From assembly GCA_963575745.1 (NCBI GenBank), contig CAUYUJ010014612.1, forward strand, positions 284,501 through 348,500: DNA of 64,000 nt. Direction: 5' to 3'. The notes beneath the pieces were generated by a model. That model did no database searches. It saw nothing but the letters and a program-made list of their open reading frames with translations, and was not told the DNA's origin. Origin of the DNA: Prorocentrum cordatum (taxonomy: Eukaryota; Sar; Dinophyceae; Prorocentrales; Prorocentraceae). The translations under genes were made by a program, and so were the position numbers. Position 1 is the first letter of the stretch; the number at the start of each line of letters is the position of its first letter. Positions 60,746 to 64,000 of the stretch are shown one piece after another.

Positions 60746-60834
60746 GGCTTGCCCACCGTCCTGGCGTTCTCTACACCAGGGGTGGGCAGTGCCGAGTCGT
60801 CCTGGCGTCGCCTTTCTCTGTGTACTTTGCGTGT

Positions 60835-61790
60835 GTGCGTGCGCGCTCCCCGCACGTGCGTCAGGCACCCCGACTCAGGGGGGAGGTGCGCTTCACTTCA
60901 ATCTTCTGCGGCTCTGCGGCACTGGCCGCAGCTACGCCTAGGCCCGATGCAGGTTCGATCTGTGAGGTTTTGTTTTTCGTTCCGACTGGCGGTGCTGGTG
61001 TCTCGCAGCCAGCCACGGTACCCGAGTTTTGGGGTACCGCCAGCCAGGCGAGACATGCCGTCTTTTTCACTGCAGAATGCTGTTTGGGCGCAACCACGTT
61101 GCCTGGCCCGTTGAGCCTGCCAGCCCCTCCACAGAGACAGAGGCACAAGGGGCCCCCATGGTTTTTGCTGGGCACGGGTTAAGCCTCGGGCTGCCTTGTC
61201 CACCCCGACCGCTGCCCAGGACCACCTTTCCATCCCCCCGCCACAGGCGGCGGAGGAATGGGATGAAGTGGCCAGGTGTGCGAACGCCACATCAGGGCCC
61301 AACGGAGTACTTGTGCGTGTGCGCGTGCGTGTGAGGTCCTGCGCGCGTGTCAGGCACCCCGCCTCAGGGGGAAGGCGCGCTGCACACTCTCTTCTGCGGC
61401 TTAGGGCTGCAGTTCCGCTTAAGACCGCAGCAAGTTGTCTTTCTGGGGTTTGAGTTTTCGTCCTGGCTGACGGTGCTGGTTACGCAGCCAGCCCTAGAAC
61501 CCGAGCTTTGGGGTTCCGTCAGGCAGGGACGCCTAACCGACCCTTTTCACTGTGCGTGCCCTTTTGCGGGGGTTTTCTGAGCACGGGGGTGGACCTGGGT
61601 TGCCAGTCCGCCCCGACAGTGGCTCTGCCCCTCCTCTCCCTCTCCCACGATCGTGGGCGGTGGAGGTATGGTTTCTGCTGCGGCTTAGTGTGCAAGGCCA
61701 CACCGGGCCCCAGAACCTCACTCAGCGTCGGCAGCGCACTGCCGTCTCAGCGGCACCCATGGCCGCTGTGGGTTAACAAGTGGGGGCCCA
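60835..61790 (+). repeat. ~480-bp tandem duplication (two diverged copies)
   Basis: Shared in order: TCAGGCACCCCGMCTCAGGG, CTTCTGCGGCT, CTGRCGGTGCTGGT, CGCAGCCAGCC, CCCGAGYTTTGGGGT and a GTGGCGGAGG/GGCGGTGGAGGTATGG block, in copies at about 60,835-61,290 and 61,330-61,770. No reading frame is conserved between the copies, so it is probably non-coding. Confidence 0.65.
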
Positions 61791-62999
61791 GAGCCACGAG
61801 GCTTCGGGTTAGGGTCGGGTCGACCAACCCCTAGCCTCCCCTTTAGCTAGGTGATGGTCCTCCTCCTCCTCCACCTCCTCCTCCTCTTCATCCTCCTCCT
61901 CCTCCTTCTCGGGTCGCCTACGGCCCCGGGGGAACCGTGCACCCCGAAGGAGCGGGAGAAGCAGACGAACAAGGAGCTTGCGGAGAAGCGCGCGGAGGCC
62001 CCGGTGGGAGGCTGTCGACTCGGGCCGGACGAAAGGGTAGGATAAGGAAAGGAGAGGGTACGAAACTTGCTGCGTGCAGCTGGTTTCGGCCTCGCCGCCA
62101 CACCCATTTCTTGATACATGGGCGCCTCCCGGCGGCATGAGGAGTTAGGAAAATCAGCTACGTGAGCTGATTTTTGACCCGACCCTTTGCTGTCCTACCC
62201 TCTCGCCAAACCCGACTTAAATTACTAGCCGGCTAGGCAGCTCTATGCGTGTTCCAAGCTTGGCCCCCGCGCCAAGCGGGCGCGAGGGAGAGGGAAACCA
62301 GCTGCGTGAACTGATTCTCGACCCTAGCCCAAGACGAGCCCGAGGCGGCCCAGGCGGGCTTCTGGACGACCCAAGCGCGAGCATCCCCGCATGGGACCGC
62401 AGCCCCGTCCGTCTTCCGGCAAAAACCTGGCCGGTTCTGGGCCGTTTTGGGCCCCGCTTGGGGGCCTAAGTTGAGCCCGGGATCGTCCAAAATTGGCTCC
62501 TGAGCGTGTGTCGAAGTGTACGCTGAAAGATGCCCCAGACGAGCCCGGAAGTCAGCCAGAAGAGGCGTCCGGGCGATCCCCAGCGAGGCGAAAATCACAA
62601 AAAGACTTGTGTTTTGCTATAGTTTGCAGGTTTCCAGTCTGTGCGCGTGGTTGAGCCCAAGAGGCGTTCTTGAGGGCCCCAGGAGTTGATTTTGGAGCCC
62701 AAGTGGGGCCCCGAAGGAGCCAAAATTGAGCCCAAATGTGCCCGAAAAGTGTGTTGGAGGCGGTGTGAAAATCGAACTCGTCTTGGACGCCGTTTGGAAG
62801 CCGTCTTGGGGCCGGAAAAGGGGATTGAGCGCAGCCAGGCGGCGGAATGGCGGAGGCGTCCGGGGGGGAAAAGAGGGGGGGGGGGGGGCAAAGCTCTGGA
62901 AGGAGCCTTCGTAGTTAAATCTCACACGCCCCTCTGCCCGGTGGGCGGGCGGATTTGATCGCTTCGCTCATTCCGCCGGCCCTGGAGCTCTATTTGGGA
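61791..62999. other. Unassigned DNA with CTC tract and short repeats
   Basis: CTC at 61,858-61,912. The word CAGCTNCGTGARCTGATT recurs near 62,154-62,175 and 62,300-62,320, each near TCGACCC or TGACCCG. Positions 62,600-62,900 contain the GGGGCC-rich mosaic. No gene recognised. Confidence 0.45.
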
Positions 63000-63125
63000 C
63001 CTCTTGGGGCCGTTTTGGGGGCCTCTTGGGGGCTTCTTGGGAGCGTCTTGGGGCTCCTTGACGGCGTCTTGGGCTCCCCTGGGGCCTCTTAGGGGGCTCT
63101 TGGGGGCCCCTTGGGCGGGATGGGG
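63000..63125. repeat. CTTGGGGGCCTC minisatellite
   Basis: Ten or so copies of the 11-13-bp word also seen at 1,900-2,560 and 30,450-31,170. Confidence 0.8.
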
Positions 63126-63342
63126 GGTAGTCGATTGCAGCCACCCCCTCGGAGGCCACGATCCTCGTGAGGGGTGGCGAAACAATCGCTTCTTCTCTGG
63201 GGATCACCTGGGGCCCGGCCGGGACCCGGCCGGGGGTCAGCCGGGGTACTTTTCGTCCGGGGGCCCCCAGGGGCCGCCCCGCGCGCGCGAATCAGAAATA
63301 TTGTTAAGTATTTACCGGAGATCTTAGCACGCCTTTGGCCCG

Positions 63343-63562
63343 TTGGGCCGGCGAATTCTTGGCCGCCGAAGGCGCAAGCTATGGCGCAACCGATATGAGA
63401 TGACTTTATTCTCGGCCGCCGAGGGCGCAAGCTATGGCGCAACCGATAGGGGGCGGTTGTATTTTCAGCAGCCGAGGGCGCAACCTATGGCGCAACCGAC
63501 AGGAGAGAATTCTATTTTCTGCCGCCTCGGGCGCAATCCATGGCGCAACCTAGGGAGCAACC
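63343..63562 (+). repeat. ~60-bp tandem repeat (about four units)
   Basis: Units contain GCCGAGGGCGCAAGCTATGG and CGCAACCGATAG, spaced about 60-64 bp; the last units are degenerate and shortened. Confidence 0.8.
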
Positions 63563-63821
63563 TATGGCCTCTGCCACCGACCCCAGAGAAAGCCGCAAGC
63601 GGGCCAGCGAGGGCGTCAAGGACCGAGGTGCCAGGAGAAGGAGGATGAGCAGGGGGAGGAAGAGGAGAAATGACGACGATTCCCTAGACGCGGACGACGA
63701 GGAGAAGCTGGAGCAGGAGAAAGACGAGGAAGACGAGGAGGAGGAGGAGGACGAGGAGGAGGAGGAGGAGGAGGACGACGACGACCAGGATGTGGAGGAG
63801 GACGGGGAGGAAAACGAGTAG
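63540..63821 (+). other. Acidic low-complexity reading frame, doubtful
   Basis: A 93-codon frame with a basic middle (RRRRMSRGRKRRND) and a poly-Glu/Asp end. It resembles tails of nuclear acidic proteins, but its composition follows from a GAG/GAC microsatellite and its start overlaps the 60-bp repeat. I do not regard it as a supported gene. Confidence 0.15.
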
Positions 63822-64000
63822 TACGAGGACGAAGTGTGGGCATTCGAATGCGTGCGGGGCTACGCCCGATGTATGCTCGTCCTTTGCGCTGGCGGTGGGG
63901 CCCAAGCGGCGAGCTGTGTGATTGTTGTAGTGCGGGGGCAGCAAACCAGTCTGAGGCTTAATATTTCCGCTTGTAAAAGAGGGTGCGGTCCCCGGGAAGG
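63822..64000. other. Unassigned right edge
   Basis: No gene or repeat recognised up to the end of the window. Confidence 0.3.

Noticed and set aside
1-64000. tRNA, rRNA, snRNA or 5S genes
   Set aside because: Scanning by eye found no cloverleaf with box A/B, no conserved rRNA core and no Sm-site small RNA. A dedicated covariance-model search could change this.

Overview
The window looks like nuclear DNA from a dinoflagellate; I cannot decide the species. The evidence is the very high G+C, the scarcity of intact genes, the huge load of (CTC)n/(GGA)n and (GAC)n/(GTC)n microsatellites and degenerate CTTGGGGCC minisatellites, strong GC3 in the few real exons, decayed LINEs that carry an EEP endonuclease, an RT, an RNase H and Cys-rich zinc motifs, and a run of genes on one strand. 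Most long open frames here are simple repeats read as protein and are not genes.

Region by region. Positions 1-14,320 are dominated by a large imperfect palindrome. The right arm is continuous (11,255-14,320). The left arm is split into 1,058-2,665 and 8,640-9,527 by a decayed 5.5-kb non-LTR retroelement (2,963-8,521) that lies inside a CTC microsatellite. The palindrome centre (10,040-10,820) is an array of perfect or near-perfect short palindromes. A glutathione S-transferase exon (15,268-15,927) is the only recognisable housekeeping-type gene. At 19.2-21.6 kb there is an unknown ORF followed by an IS1595/Merlin-like DDE transposase. Positions 21.8-29.9 kb are almost entirely tandem arrays: GA/TA, an 89-bp unit, a GAT tract, a 78-bp A/B unit, a ~430-bp nested unit and a ~60-100-bp unit. 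Positions 30-43.7 kb are low-complexity DNA with MITE-like elements, one of them complete with TIRs and a 6-bp target duplication (31,842-32,008).

The most interesting object is a 13.3-kb element at 45,033-58,358. It has 32-bp perfect terminal inverted repeats that continue imperfectly to about 50 bp, is flanked by a 4-bp duplication (CTCA), and is inserted into a 131/140-bp satellite whose interrupted unit can be read on both sides (44,801-45,032 and 58,359-59,516). All its genes are on the minus strand. Reading from the right end they are: a DUF7869-type, DDE-transposase-like protein interrupted by one in-frame TAG, a C5 cytosine DNA methyltransferase with a divergent catalytic motif, a 171-191-aa coiled-coil protein, a ~1,124-aa orphan protein, and a ~282-355-aa protein ending in a coiled coil. 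An 18-bp motif (GCGAGCTATGCCCACCTG and variants) recurs in every intergenic gap and, inverted, next to the left terminus. I interpret this as a large cut-and-paste-type element carrying its own DNA methyltransferase.

To the right, positions 59.8-60.75 kb hold the 3' end of another LINE, followed by a ~480-bp tandem duplication and further minisatellites to the end of the window. I saw no tRNA, rRNA or CRISPR locus.
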